NCBI GenBank assembly: GCA_035235625.1
Contig: CP141146.1
Coordinates: 27,708,501 to 27,772,500, forward strand
DNA from: Saururus chinensis
Taxonomy: Eukaryota > Streptophyta > Magnoliopsida > Piperales > Saururaceae
Reading direction: 5' to 3'
Length of the DNA: 64,000 nt
The translations under genes were made by a program, and so were the position numbers. The notes beneath the pieces are model-generated. The model made no database searches. It was not told the origin of the DNA and saw only the letters and a program-made list of their open reading frames with translations. Positions 46,992 through 57,371 of the stretch are shown here, one piece after another; positions within the stretch are counted from its first letter, which is position 1; every line of letters starts with the position of its first letter.

Positions 46992-47318
46992 TGTTGTGCC
47001 CGGTGCGGGCACAATCGGTACACAGGAGTTCTACGCAGGGAAAGAGAAAGAAATAGGAAGAAAGGAGAGAAATAACTGGAGTCCTATTAGCATAACCCGA
47101 ACACAAGGAGGGAGATGACCCTTTATGGGGAGTCACACCCTCCCACTTTGGGAATTGTGCCACTAGTGGGCCCGGCTATCCCGTGGTCCACTAGTGCGCC
47201 CATTACAGTTTAACAGTAAAACATAAATATAGATCATTCTCAACACAAGGGAAACTAACCTAATGTTCATAAATAAATAAAGATAAATAAATGAGGAATC
47301 ATGTGAGCGTGCACAACA
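46992..47318 (-). repeat. 3' LTR of fossil 2
   Basis: Left LTR on the map, 327 bases, TGTTGTGCCC...GTGCACAACA. The inner border on the minus strand is preceded by GTGGTGGAG, a possible polypurine tract. Confidence 0.88.
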
Positions 47319-47348
47319 CTCCACCACGCTTCCGCACATGCCTTGTCC

Positions 47349-50300
47349 TCAAGACTTCCAAGCTGGGTAGCAAGACATGAACTCATCCTCTGGCATCCAT
47401 GTGGCCTCCTCAAGTGTTTGTCCCTGCCAAGAAATCAGAACCTCAATAATAATGCGACCGGAACGGCGGACACGATGTTTATCGAGTAGCGAGGCATGAA
47501 CCGGGTCGGAGGCAGCAACTGGGCCCATCAGGGGTGGTGGTGGAGCATCCGTGGCCAAAGAGGTGTCTCCTATGCAACGACGCAGCCTGGAGACATGAAA
47601 GACAGGGTGGACCATAGAACCCGGCGGCAAGGTAAGGCGATAAGCCACTGGACCAATATGCTCCTCCACAGCATAGGGCCCATGGAAATGGGGGGCGAAC
47701 TTGGCATGTTCAGGCTGAAACAAGGATGTCTGATGCTGAGGAAGAACAAAGACATAAACCATGTCGCCCACCGCGAACTCCCGGTCAGTGTGATGACCAT
47801 CATAAATCTACTTCATCCTGTTCTGAGCCGAAGACAAGTTCTCCTTAAGCTGTCTAAGAACCTCGTCCCTTGTCTGGAGCATATAATCGACCTCAGCCAC
47901 CGAAGCGCGATGAGGAACATACGATAACACCGTCGGGGGCGGCTGTCCATACAATACCTCAAAAGGAGTGAAACCGGCACGAGTATGACAAGCGGTGTTA
48001 TAATACTACTCCGCCCAAGGAAGAAGCTGAAGCCATCGGCGGGGTTGAGACATAGTGAAATAGCGCAGGTACTGCTCTAAGCATCGATTTACCACCTCTG
48101 TCTGACCATCCGTCTGAGGGTGATAACCGGTGCTCATGTGAAGAGAGGTGCCCTGTAAAGTGAAAAACTCCCGCCAAAATTGAGATATGAAAACCCAGTC
48201 GCGATCAGAGACAATAGTGCGAGGCATACCGTGTAGCTTGGCCACCTCCTGGACATAGAGTTCGGCCACTGACTTGGCAGTGAAGGGATGTCCCAGAGCA
48301 CAAAAGTGAGCGTACTTGGATAGCCGGTCCGCCACAACCATAATCACCGACTTGCCCTGCACCAAGGGCAGGGCCTCCACGAAGTCCATAGAAACGTCCT
48401 CCCAAACCTTATCGGGAATAGGCAAGGGCTGAAGCAAACCCGCAGGAGAGGCTGTGGTGGCTTTAGCTCTCTAACAGACATCACAAGCGGCCACATACTC
48501 AGTAACAACCCGGTGAATTCCCTACCACATAAAACTCTGACTGGCCCGCTTATAATCCCTCATGACCGGCCACGGGAGTGTCATGGAAGTGGGAGAGGAT
48601 ACACCGGCGAAGATCAGCCACATCGGGTACCCATAGGCGGTCCTTCCAAAAGAGAAGGGCATCCTTCCATGCAAAGAATGGCCGAGCAGCTGGGTCGGTC
48701 TGGAGGGAAGTAATCAAGGTGCGGGTCGGAGGGTCATCCTGGTACGCCTGTTTTAACTCAGCAAGAAAGGGGCAAGCTGGATTGGAAAGAACCAAACACA
48801 ACCCGGGTGAAGAACGGCGAGAAAGTGCATCAGCCACGGTGTTTTTTGATCCTTTCTTGTACACGACCTCATAATCATAGCCAAGAAGCTTGCTAACCCA
48901 CCACTGCTATGACAGAGTGGACACCCACTATTCGGGGAAATACTTCAGGGGCTGGTGGTCAGTGCGGATTAGGAACCTGCGGCCAAGCAAATAAGGCCTC
49001 CACTTGTTGACCGCAAGGATGATGGCCAACATCTCCTTCTCATATACTGACAAGGACAGGGAACAACCAGCCAAAGCTTTGCTAAAGTAAGTAATGGGCC
49101 GCTCATCCTGCAGTAACACCGCCCCCAGGCCGGCTGAAATCAGGAAGGATCAGAATAGGGGCGGATGCCATAGCCCTCTTCAGTTCGGCAAAGGCCGCTT
49201 GGGCAGCTCGGACCAGCTGAATGCCCCCTTCTTCAACAGCTCTGTAAGGGGGCGAGCAATCTCGCCATAGCAGTTAATGGACCACCGATAGTAGCTAGTG
49301 AGGTCGAGAAAGCTCCGAAGCGCCCGAACGCAAGTAGGGGCCGACCAGGAAAGCAGTCAGGCTGCCTTTGGAGGGTTAGTGGCGACACCATCATGAGAGA
49401 TGATATGGCCCAAGTATTCCACCTGTGGGCTGCCAAACGAATACTTCGAATGCTTAAGAAACAAAGAGTTATCTTTCAGAATAGCAAAGATAGACCTGAG
49501 ATGTTTGTTGTGTCCGGATCGGACACAAACGGTACCTAGCTTCACGAAGGAGAAAGGGAAGAAGTTTGGATGAGGGAAGAAGAGAAATAATTCTGAATTG
49601 CATAAACGTCCAAGGAGGAAGACAACCTCTTTTATAGGAGGCGGCCATTACAATCCCTTTAATTACGGACCACCATCTGGTCCATTACAATCATTAACGG
49701 ACCATTACAATCATTAATGGTCCGTTACAATCATTAAGGGTCCGTTACAATCATTAACTAAATCCCCTTGATTACGCTTTATTACATCACAAAAGGAAAT
49801 GACCAAAAAGTAAAGTAAGCCATAATATAGTAGGTCCTAAAATGGAAAGTAGTGCATGGTGGGGAAGATGTCTCGTGGCGTACACAACAATGCTCCAAGT
49901 GGTCCGCCCATGACTTGCTATAGATAAGGATATCATCGAAGAACACCAAGATGATGCGGCGGAGGAAGGGCCAGAAGAGATCATTCATGAGGCTCTGAAA
50001 TGTGGAGGGGGCGTTGGTCAGGCCAAATGGCATGACAAGGAACTCAAAGTGGCTGTCATGAGTCCGGAAGGCCGTCTTGTGCACATCAGCGGCTTGCACT
50101 CGTATCTGATGCTCCAGCCAGCTCATCCAGAAGCTCTTCAATCACCGGTATAGGGTACTTGTCCTTGACAGTGATAGCATTTAAGGCCCGGTAGTCAACA
50201 CAGAATCGCCATGTGCCATCTTTCTTTTGCACGAGTAACACCGGGGAGGAGAAAGAGCTCGTGCTCGAATGAATGATACCGGAGTGAAGCATGTCCACCA

Positions 50301-51156
50301 CAAGATGCTCTATCTCTGCCTTCTGAATGTGCGGGTAGCGGTACGGCCAGACATTGGCCAGAGAGGCCCCTGGCAGTATAGGAATATAGTGATCATGAGG
50401 CCGCACCGGAGGCAGCCCATGCGGTTCAGCAAACACCACACTATGCTCTACCAATAAGTCAATAAGATCCTGCGGTAACTCATCTTGAAGGACTTCGACC
50501 GTTGCCCGCTATTGAAGGAGGAATCCCTGTGGGGCAAACCGAAACAAGGAACCTATCGACTGAGCAGAAAGGAGGGTGCCTGGCTGAGACCCCTGGAGCC
50601 GAACCCGCTGTCCTTGAACCTCGAAATTCATTACCATATCTTTAAAATTCCATAACATGTCCCCAAGCTCTTGGAGCCACTGCACCCCTAACACCATGTC
50701 CGCCCCTTTCATAGGCAGCAGAAAGAGGTCGGTAACGAAGGTGTGGCCCTGAATGGAGAGTGCTGCCTGGGTGCAGACCCCTGAGCTCCGAAGGTGCTTC
50801 CCGTCACTAATCAGCACGTCAAAGGGCTTCGAATCCGACACGAAGCAGCCTAGCCGTTGGGCTACTCTGTCGTTAATGAAGTTGTAGGTTTACCCACTGT
50901 CCATCAGAATAGCCACTTGCTGCCGCTTGAGGTGGCCCTGGACTCGCATCGTGCATGGAGTGAATGCCCCCGAGAAAGCATGGATAGAAATCTCTGGCAG
51001 CATGTCATCATAGTGCGACGAGTCAGACCTGTTTGCCACCTCCCTCTCCTCATCGACCTCCTCCACTAAAAGACTGCCCTTAACGGAACAACAGTGCCCC
51101 GGGACAAGCTTCTCATCATAGCGAAAGCAAAGCCCCTTCGACTGACGTTCCTCCAT
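47349..51156 (-). mobile_element. Fossil 2: zinc-knuckle-like and pol parts
   Basis: In order on the minus strand: GLCFRYDEKLVPGHCC (knuckle-like, about 51130-51090), protease (VAILMDSG, about 50900), reverse transcriptase (CVDYRALNAITVKDKYP near 50180; [12 protein letters not shown] near 49940), RNase H (ERPITYFSKALAG, RTDHQPLKY near 48950), integrase (HDTPVAGHEG near 48570; [19 protein letters not shown] near 48370; [24 protein letters not shown]), and a C-terminal tail with HPVFHVSRLRR and SWQGQTLEEATWMPEDEF, the chromodomain-like signature. This is a fossil. Confidence 0.85.
49506..49889. mobile_element. Nested solo LTR inside the reverse transcriptase part of fossil 2
   Basis: A 384-base unit with TGTTGTG...CACAACA ends, flanked by ATGTT (49501-49505) and ATGCT (49890-49894), a 5-bp duplication with one mismatch. 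It has no coding sequence. Its ends resemble those of fossil 2 but the interior differs (tandem GGTCCGTTACAATCATTAA words at 49680-49760), so it is a related but distinct LTR family. It is younger than fossil 2. Confidence 0.85.
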
Positions 51157-51260
51157 CTGGGCAGGAGTGAGCTAGCGAACAATTGGACCAGTTTGAGAGG
51201 GTTGCTGGCCAAAGCGGCCAACCACTGGGTTGCTGGCCGGGGCAGCAAGAGGGGAAGCAC

Positions 51261-52305
51261 TCACAGCAGCCCGGGGAAAAGTCCCCAGCCGGCCTCCACG
51301 TCGCTGTCTAGCCAGCTTCTCTTCTTCAATGCGTGCGTGGCGCATGACATCACGCATGCTGGAGCAGGGGAAATGACACATCTCTTCATAAATCTCTGGT
51401 TTGAGCCCCCTCTTGAACGTGGCACCAAGGCAGCCACTGGCCAATCTGGGAGACGGTTGGCCACCTTCATGAACTCCGTATAATAAGCCCAGACGGTGGT
51501 GGTTTGCCGAAGGGAGGAGGGCATCTTGTTGAAGTCTTGGAACTCATTTGGGCCAAACTGGATGCACAACTCGTCGGAGAAGGCGGCCCAAGTGGGGTAG
51601 CGCACCTCCTTTTCAAAACTATGGAACCATACTGAAGCGTCCCCGTCTAGGTGGAAGGCCGCTATGTGCAGTCTTTCAGCCTCCGAATGTGTTCCCTGGT
51701 AGGCGAAAAACTTCTCCGCCTTGTACAGCCACTCCACTGGGTCGTCGTCCCCATTGTACCGTGGGAACTGTAGGTGGGCCAAATGAGGTTCAGCCCCTCC
51801 ACGGGGTGCTCCGTGGGGTCCTGGGTACTCCTCCCAGTCATCCTCCATCTCCTGGAACAAGTTTTGAGGAGGCGGCATCATTGGGGCATTTTCCCGAACA
51901 CCTAGTGTGCCTCGCGTAACCCAGGCCTGGGCCTCCCATCCATGGCCTGATCGACTATGCCAAAGCGCACAGTACCATGGGGAAAGCACATATCTCGGTC
52001 CGCCGGTGCCGGAAGGTCAGAGGGGTGCAGTTCGGGGGCCAGGGATGGCCCCCCTTCTCCAAGAACACAGTTGGTGGTTTGGGAAAAAGGGGCGCTGAGC
52101 GCTCTGTTTGAAGCTCAGCCACGGCCAAGCCCAAAGCATCGACCTTGGCTACACCCATGCTCAAGGTCTGAATTTCCGCCATGATTTGTGCTAGAGTAGG
52201 CTCGCCGTTAGATTCTGGCACTGTCTTCGGGCTGTCCGTAGAGGCGAGAGCCTCCTTCTTGGGCTGAACTTCCGGGGCCGCGACAGCTTGTTTTCCTCGT
52301 GCCAT
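51261..52305 (-). mobile_element. Fossil 2: gag part
   Basis: The first ATG after the primer site opens MARGKQAVAAPEVQPKKE. The capsid-like region includes FPRYNGDDDPVEWLYKAEKF and LDGDASVWFHSFE, the typical plant gypsy gag core. This is a fossil. Confidence 0.8.
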
Positions 52306-52321
52306 GGCTAGGGATCTTAAA

Positions 52322-52335
52322 AGCTCTGGTACCAA
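52322..52335 (-). promoter_or_regulatory. Primer-binding site of fossil 2
   Basis: On the minus strand the 5' LTR is followed by TTGGTACCAGAGCT. It matches the initiator tRNA-Met type site TGGTATCAGAGC at all but one position. Confidence 0.8.
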
Positions 52336-52674
52336 TGTTGCGCCTGGTGCGGGCACAATTGGTACACAGGAGTTCTACGCAGGGAAAGGGAAAGAAGTAG
52401 GAAGAAAGGAGAGAAATAACTGGAGTTCTATTAAGCATAACCCGAACACAAGGAGGGAGACGACCCTTTATGGGGAGTCGCACCCTCCCACTTTGGGAAT
52501 CGTGCCGCTAATGGGCCTGGTTATCCCGTGGTCCACTAGCGCGCCCATCACAGTTTAACAGTAAAACATAAATATAGATCATTCTCAACACAAGGGAAAC
52601 TAACCTAATATTCATAAATAAATAAAGATAAATAAATGAGGAATCGTGTGAGCGTGCACAACACGTACACAACA
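52336..52674 (-). repeat. 5' LTR of fossil 2
   Basis: Right LTR on the map, 339 bases. It carries about 12 extra bases (CGTACACAACA) at its outer end compared with the 3' LTR, a small local duplication of the terminus. The target duplication follows directly. Confidence 0.88.
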
Positions 52675-52679
52675 GTCTT

Positions 52680-53667
52680 TCTCGCTCGCTCCTCACTCCT
52701 CGCCCTCCCTCTCCCTCTCTATCGAGTGCGCATGATCGAGGGAGAGCGAGAAAGAGCTTGAAAGAGAGAGCACGAGTGCTCAAGCAAGAGAGAGCACGCG
52801 CGCTTGAGCGAGAGAGCACACGCTCGAGCGAGAGAGAGCACGTGATCTCTCACTCCTTCTATTTCTCTATCTAACTCTTGAGCACACGTGCTCGAGAGAG
52901 AGTACACGCGCGCTTGAGAGAGCATGCAAGCTCGTGAGAGAGCTTGCACGCTCATGAGATAGAGAGAGTGAATGGGCACGCACTTTAAAGAGAGAGCAAG
53001 AATGCTCGGGAGAGAGAGGGAGGGTGGCGTAGATGAGCGACAAAGAGGGGGGGGTCAGAAAGAGCATATGTGCTCTCTTTCTAGTGGAGAGAGAGAGAGA
53101 GAGAGAGAGAGATAAAGAAAGAGAGAGAGAGAGAGAGAACGAGCGAGAGAGAGCACACGCTCTTGAGAGAGGGAGTACATGCACTCAAGAGAGGGAAAGT
53201 GCACACGCGCTCAAAAGAAAGCATGCATGCTCGAGAGAGGGGGGTGTGGAGCAAGCGAAAAAGAGCGGGGTGGGAGAGAACGCATGTGCTCTCTTTCTCG
53301 CTAGCTCCCCGCCCCTCCCTCTCTATCTAGCGCGCGTGCTCAAGCGAGAGGGAGCATGCGCGTTAAAGAGAGCATGTGCGCTATAGCAAGAGAGAATGTG
53401 CGTTAGAGAAAGAGAGAACGAGTGGGAGAGAGAGCACGAGAGAGACTATAAGAGAGAGAGCATGCATGCTCAGAGAGAGAGAGAGCACGCATGAGAGAGA
53501 GAGAGCACGCACAACCGAGAGAGGGCACGTGCGCTCAAGTGAGAGAGAGTGAGAGAGGTGGACAGAGAGAGTGTGAGAGTTTAGGGTTTACTCTCTCTCT
53601 CTCAAGCGCGCGTGCTCCCTCTCTTCTCCTTTATGTTCTCTCTTGAGCGCGCGTGCTAGAGAGAGAG
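52680..53667. repeat. Main GA/palindrome array, middle segment
   Basis: Continuation of the array after fossil 2; the sequence left and right of GTCTT joins a normal unit (GGGGGTCTTTCTCGCTCGCT). Contains a telobox-like motif at 53580-53590. Confidence 0.9.
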
Positions 53668-54209
53668 TGATGTGCAGCGCAGAGAAAGAAGATGAGTGCC
53701 AAAGCAATAATGAACTTTGAACGGAACTCGCTGAGAGGAAAGATCACAAGGATTACGATGACTTAAGCTTGAGGGCATCTGAAACTGTCTCTGAGGAGAG
53801 ATAGCCAAGGAAGATAGGTTCTAAGAGTTGCTGATACTCCAGACACAATTTTAAGATGAACAAGCCAAAAACTCCATTTTCATTACTTAGAAAGCCTTAT
53901 ATAGGCTTAATTTCATACAAGCATTTGAAATAACATTAAATGTCTTAAAACAAGTCCCTAGTAGACTACATATGAAAGAGTGCCTTGGCTGCAACAGCTT
54001 GCTTTAATTAATGAGGCCTTGGGACTCCAAAAGTTGCAGGCCAGGAAAAGAATCTTTGTGGTTGGGCTCAATTAATCCTTGGCTTTTGGTCTTCTCTTGG
54101 ATTCTTGGGCTTCTTCTTAAAATATGGGCGATGGGCCTTTAGCTGGGCTTTCAATGGCTTTGCTGCATCCAACTTGTCCAAGTACTTGTCAGCAATATGA
54201 TTCACATCA
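53668..54209 (-). mobile_element. Solo LTR (family S1), copy 2
   Basis: 542 bases, TGATGTGCAGC...CACATCA, the same family as 6951-7535 with several small deletions. Flanks GAGAG (53663-53667) and GAGAA (54210-54214) are a likely 5-bp duplication with one mismatch in GA-rich target DNA. It sits inside the GA/palindrome array, so it is younger than the array at this point. Confidence 0.8.
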
Positions 54210-54222
54210 GAGAAAGAGTAAG

Positions 54223-54257
<35 letters not shown>

Positions 54258-55767
54258 ACAAAGGCACAAGCGAGAGAGAGAGCACACGCACTCTTTCCAG
54301 AGAGACAGCACACATGCTAGAAGGAGAGTATGAGAGAGATAGAACACGCGCGCTTGAGAGAGAAGGAAAAAGCATGTGGGTTTGATTGCTAGGGAAAGAG
54401 CACACTCACTCAAAAGAGCTTGCATGCTTGAGAGAGAGGGGGGTGTTGAGTGAGCAAAAAAGAGGGGGTGAACATGTGATCTCTTTCTCGCTCTCTACCC
54501 ACTCCCTCCTCTCTATCAAGCGCGTGCTCGAGCGAGAGAGAGAACGAAAATGAGAGCATGTGCACTAAAGCGAGAGATAGCACGCGCACTCAAGCGATAC
54601 AGAGAGCACGCGCGCTCAAAAGAGAGCATGCGTGCTAGAGAGAGAACGAGAGAGAGAGCTAGAGGGGTAAAACGAGAGAGAGAGCACGCGTGCTCGAGGG
54701 AGAGAGCACGCGTGCACGAGGGAGAGAGCACGCGTGCTCGAGGGAGAGCACGCGTGCACGAGCGAGATAGCACACGTGCACGAGCGAGAGAGAGTGCATG
54801 CGCACTCAAGCAAGAGAGAGAGAGCGAGAAAGGCGGACACACAAAGAATGTGCGAGAGTTTAGGGTGTACTCTCACTTGAGCGCACGTGCTGTCTCGAGG
54901 GAGCATGCCCTCTCTCTTCTCTCTCATTCTCTCTCTCAAGTGTGCGTGCTCGAGTGAGAGAGAACATGCGCACTCGAGCGAGAGAACACATGCGCTCAAA
55001 ACAGATCACACTCGCTCGAGAAAAGGAAGGAGAGGGGGGCGGCGAGTGAGAAAGAGGGGGGTGAGAGAGCATGGGTACTCTCTATCTTACTTGAGTGAGA
55101 GCGAGAGAGCATGTGCTATCGAGAAAGGGAAAGAGCACGCATGCTCAAGAAAGAGACAGAGAGAGGGTGGGGGTGGGGGTGTGGAGCAAGAGAGAAAGAG
55201 GGGGGGTGAGAGAGAGAGCACATGTGCTCTCTTTCTTGCTCGCTCCCCACCCCTCTCAACCTCTCCATCGAGTGCACATGCTCGATCGAGAGAGAACGAG
55301 AGAGAGTAAGCACGCTCGATAGAGAGCACACGCACTAGAGAGAGAATGAGCGAGAGAGAGCTAGAGGGAGAGTATGAGAGACCATGCATGCATGAAAGAG
55401 AGAGAGCACGTGCGCTCAAGAGAGAGGGAAAGAGCACGCATGCTTGAGAGAGACAGCAAAGGAGCACGCCACTCAAAAGAGAGCATGCACGCTCTAGAGA
55501 GGGGTGTGGAGCAAGCGAAAAAGAGGGGGTGGGAGAGAGCAGATGTGCTCTCATTCTCGCTTGCTCCCTGCCCCCTCCTTCTCTATCAAGCGCGCGTGCT
55601 CGAGCAAGAGAGAGCACATGCGCTTAAGAGAGCATGCACTCTCAAGCGAGCGAGAGCACGCGCGCTCGAAGGAGAGCATGCGTGCTAGAGAAAGAGAGAA
55701 TGAATGAGAGAGAGAGAGAGAGTGAGAGTGAGAGAGGTGGACAAAGAGTGTGAGAGTTTAAGGTTTA

Positions 55768-55798
<31 letters not shown>

Positions 55799-56080
55799 GC
55801 GCACGTGCTCCCTCTCTTCTCCTTCTCGTTCTCTTTGGAGAGCGCGTACAAGAGAGAGAGAAAGATCGAAAGGTGAGAGAGCACGCGCGCACGAGTGAGG
55901 GAGAGCACTCTCGCTCTTTCCAGAGAGACAGCACACATGCTCAAGAGAGAACATGCTCGGTCGAGAATGGGAGGGAGAGGGGGGCGCTGAGCGGGCGAGA
56001 AAGGGGGGGTCTTTCTCGCTCACTCCTCACCCCCCTCTCCCTTTCTATTGAGTGTGCGATCTTGAGGGAGAGATAGGTGG

Positions 56081-56112
<32 letters not shown>

Positions 56113-57073
56113 GAGAGAGAGAGAACGAGTAACAGAGAGCATGCACGCTTGAGAGAGTACACGAGCTTTAGAAAGAGCTTGCACGCATGCTAAAGAGAGA
56201 GCATGCATGCTCGGGAGAGAGGAGGGGGCGTAGAGCGAGTGACAAAGAGGGGGTGAGAGAGAGCATGTGTGCTCTCTTTCTCATTCGCTCCCCGCCCCCC
56301 ACTATCTCTATCGAGCGCACGTGCGAGAGAGAGAGAGAGAAAGAGAGAACGTGCGAGAGATAGCTATAGAGAGAGAGAGAGCATGCGCTCTTGAGAGAGA
56401 GAGAGAAAGAGAGAGAGAGAGCACGTGCGCTCAAGCGAGAGGGAAAGAGCATGCACGCTCAAAAGAAAGAATGCACACTCGATAGAGAAGGGGTGTGGAG
56501 TGAGTGAAAAAGAGGGGAGGTGGGAGAGAGCACATGTGCTCTCTTTCTCTCTCGCTCCCCGTCCATTTCCTCTCTATCAAGCGTGCGTGCTCGAATGAGA
56601 GAGAGCACGCACGCTCTAGCGAGAGAGAGCACGCGTGCACGAAAGAGAGCATGTGCACTAGAGAAAGAGAGAACGAGCGAGAGAGAGAGAGAGAGCACGA
56701 GGGAGACTATAAGAGAGAGAGAGAGAGAGCACGCGTGCTCAAGTGTGAGAGAGAGAGTGAGAGAGGTGGACAGAGAGTGTGCGAGCATAGAGTTTACTCT
56801 CTCTCTCTCTCTCTTGAGCACGCGTTCTCCCTATCTTCTCCTTCTCATTCTCTCTCAAGTGCACGGGCTAGAGAGAGATAGAAAGAACGAGAGGAGAGAG
56901 AGCACACGCAAACAAGCGAGAGAGAGCACGCACGCTCTTTCCAGAGAGACAACATGCCTGCTCAAGAGAGAGCACGCTCAGTCGAGAAAGGGAGGGACAG
57001 GGGAGCGCGGAGCGAGCGAGAAAGAGGGGTGTTTTTTCTCGCTCACTCCGTGTCCCCCCTCTCCCTTTCGAGG

Positions 57074-57171
<98 letters not shown>

Positions 57172-57371
57172 ATGTGGAGCGAGCGAAAAAGAGGGGGTGG
57201 GAGAGAGCACATTTTCTCTCTTTCTCTCTCGCTCCCCGCCCCCATCCTCTCTATCAAGCATGCGTGTTTTAGTGAGAGAGAGCACGTGCACTAAAGAGAG
57301 GTTGCGCGTTCTAGCGAGAGAGAGCACAAGTGCTCAAAAGAAAGCATGCACGCTAGAGAAAGAGGGGCGGG
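54210..57371. repeat. Main GA/palindrome array, right segment
   Basis: Same composition as 40346-46986. Telobox-like motifs at 54859, 55757 and, degenerate, 56786. A very regular stretch at about 54675-54790 shows GAGAGAGCACGCGTGCTCGAGG-like units of 20-26 bases alternating CGTGCTCGAG and CGTGCACGAG. It ends at about 57371, where the ~315-bp satellite starts out of phase with the end of array 1. Confidence 0.9.
57072..57168. repeat. Pure (GA)n run
   Basis: About 97 bases of uninterrupted GA dinucleotide, the longest perfect run in the window. It falls between the GGAGGGACAGGGGAGCGCGG and GGATGTGGAGCGAGCG landmarks of a unit. Confidence 0.9.

Larger units (their letters stand above)
46992..52674 (-). 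mobile_element. Ty3/gypsy chromovirus fossil 2 (Reina-like), broken, with nested solo LTR
   Basis: Flanked by a perfect 5-bp duplication GTCTT (46987-46991 and 52675-52679) inside the GA/palindrome array. LTRs of 327 and 339 bases begin TGTTG and end ACAACA. Order on the minus strand: 5' LTR, primer site, gag, zinc-knuckle-like region, protease, reverse transcriptase, RNase H, integrase, chromodomain-like tail, 3' LTR. Short LTRs, 5.3-kb net length and the tail fit the Reina clade of chromoviruses. It is broken, with several breaks in the coding parts plus a nested insertion. By eye the LTRs differ at about 17 of ~327 positions, nearly all transitions; at a commonly used plant rate that is on the order of two million years (rough inference). 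Confidence 0.9.

Noticed and set aside
40404-47075. Many overlapping open frames of 60-260 codons rich in Arg/Glu/Ser/Leu on both strands
   Set aside because: They exist because (GA)n and (CT)n repeats rarely make stops. The same DNA is open in several frames at once, composition is purely repeat-driven, and no domain or start context is visible.
40711-56796. Interstitial telomere or chromosome end
   Set aside because: Each motif is only about one and a half TTTAGGG units and isolated within GA-rich DNA. There is no tandem telomeric run.
40346-57371. Regular short repeats that might be read as a CRISPR-like array
   Set aside because: Spacers are themselves GA/CT repeats, unit lengths vary, the DNA is eukaryotic and no cas genes are present.
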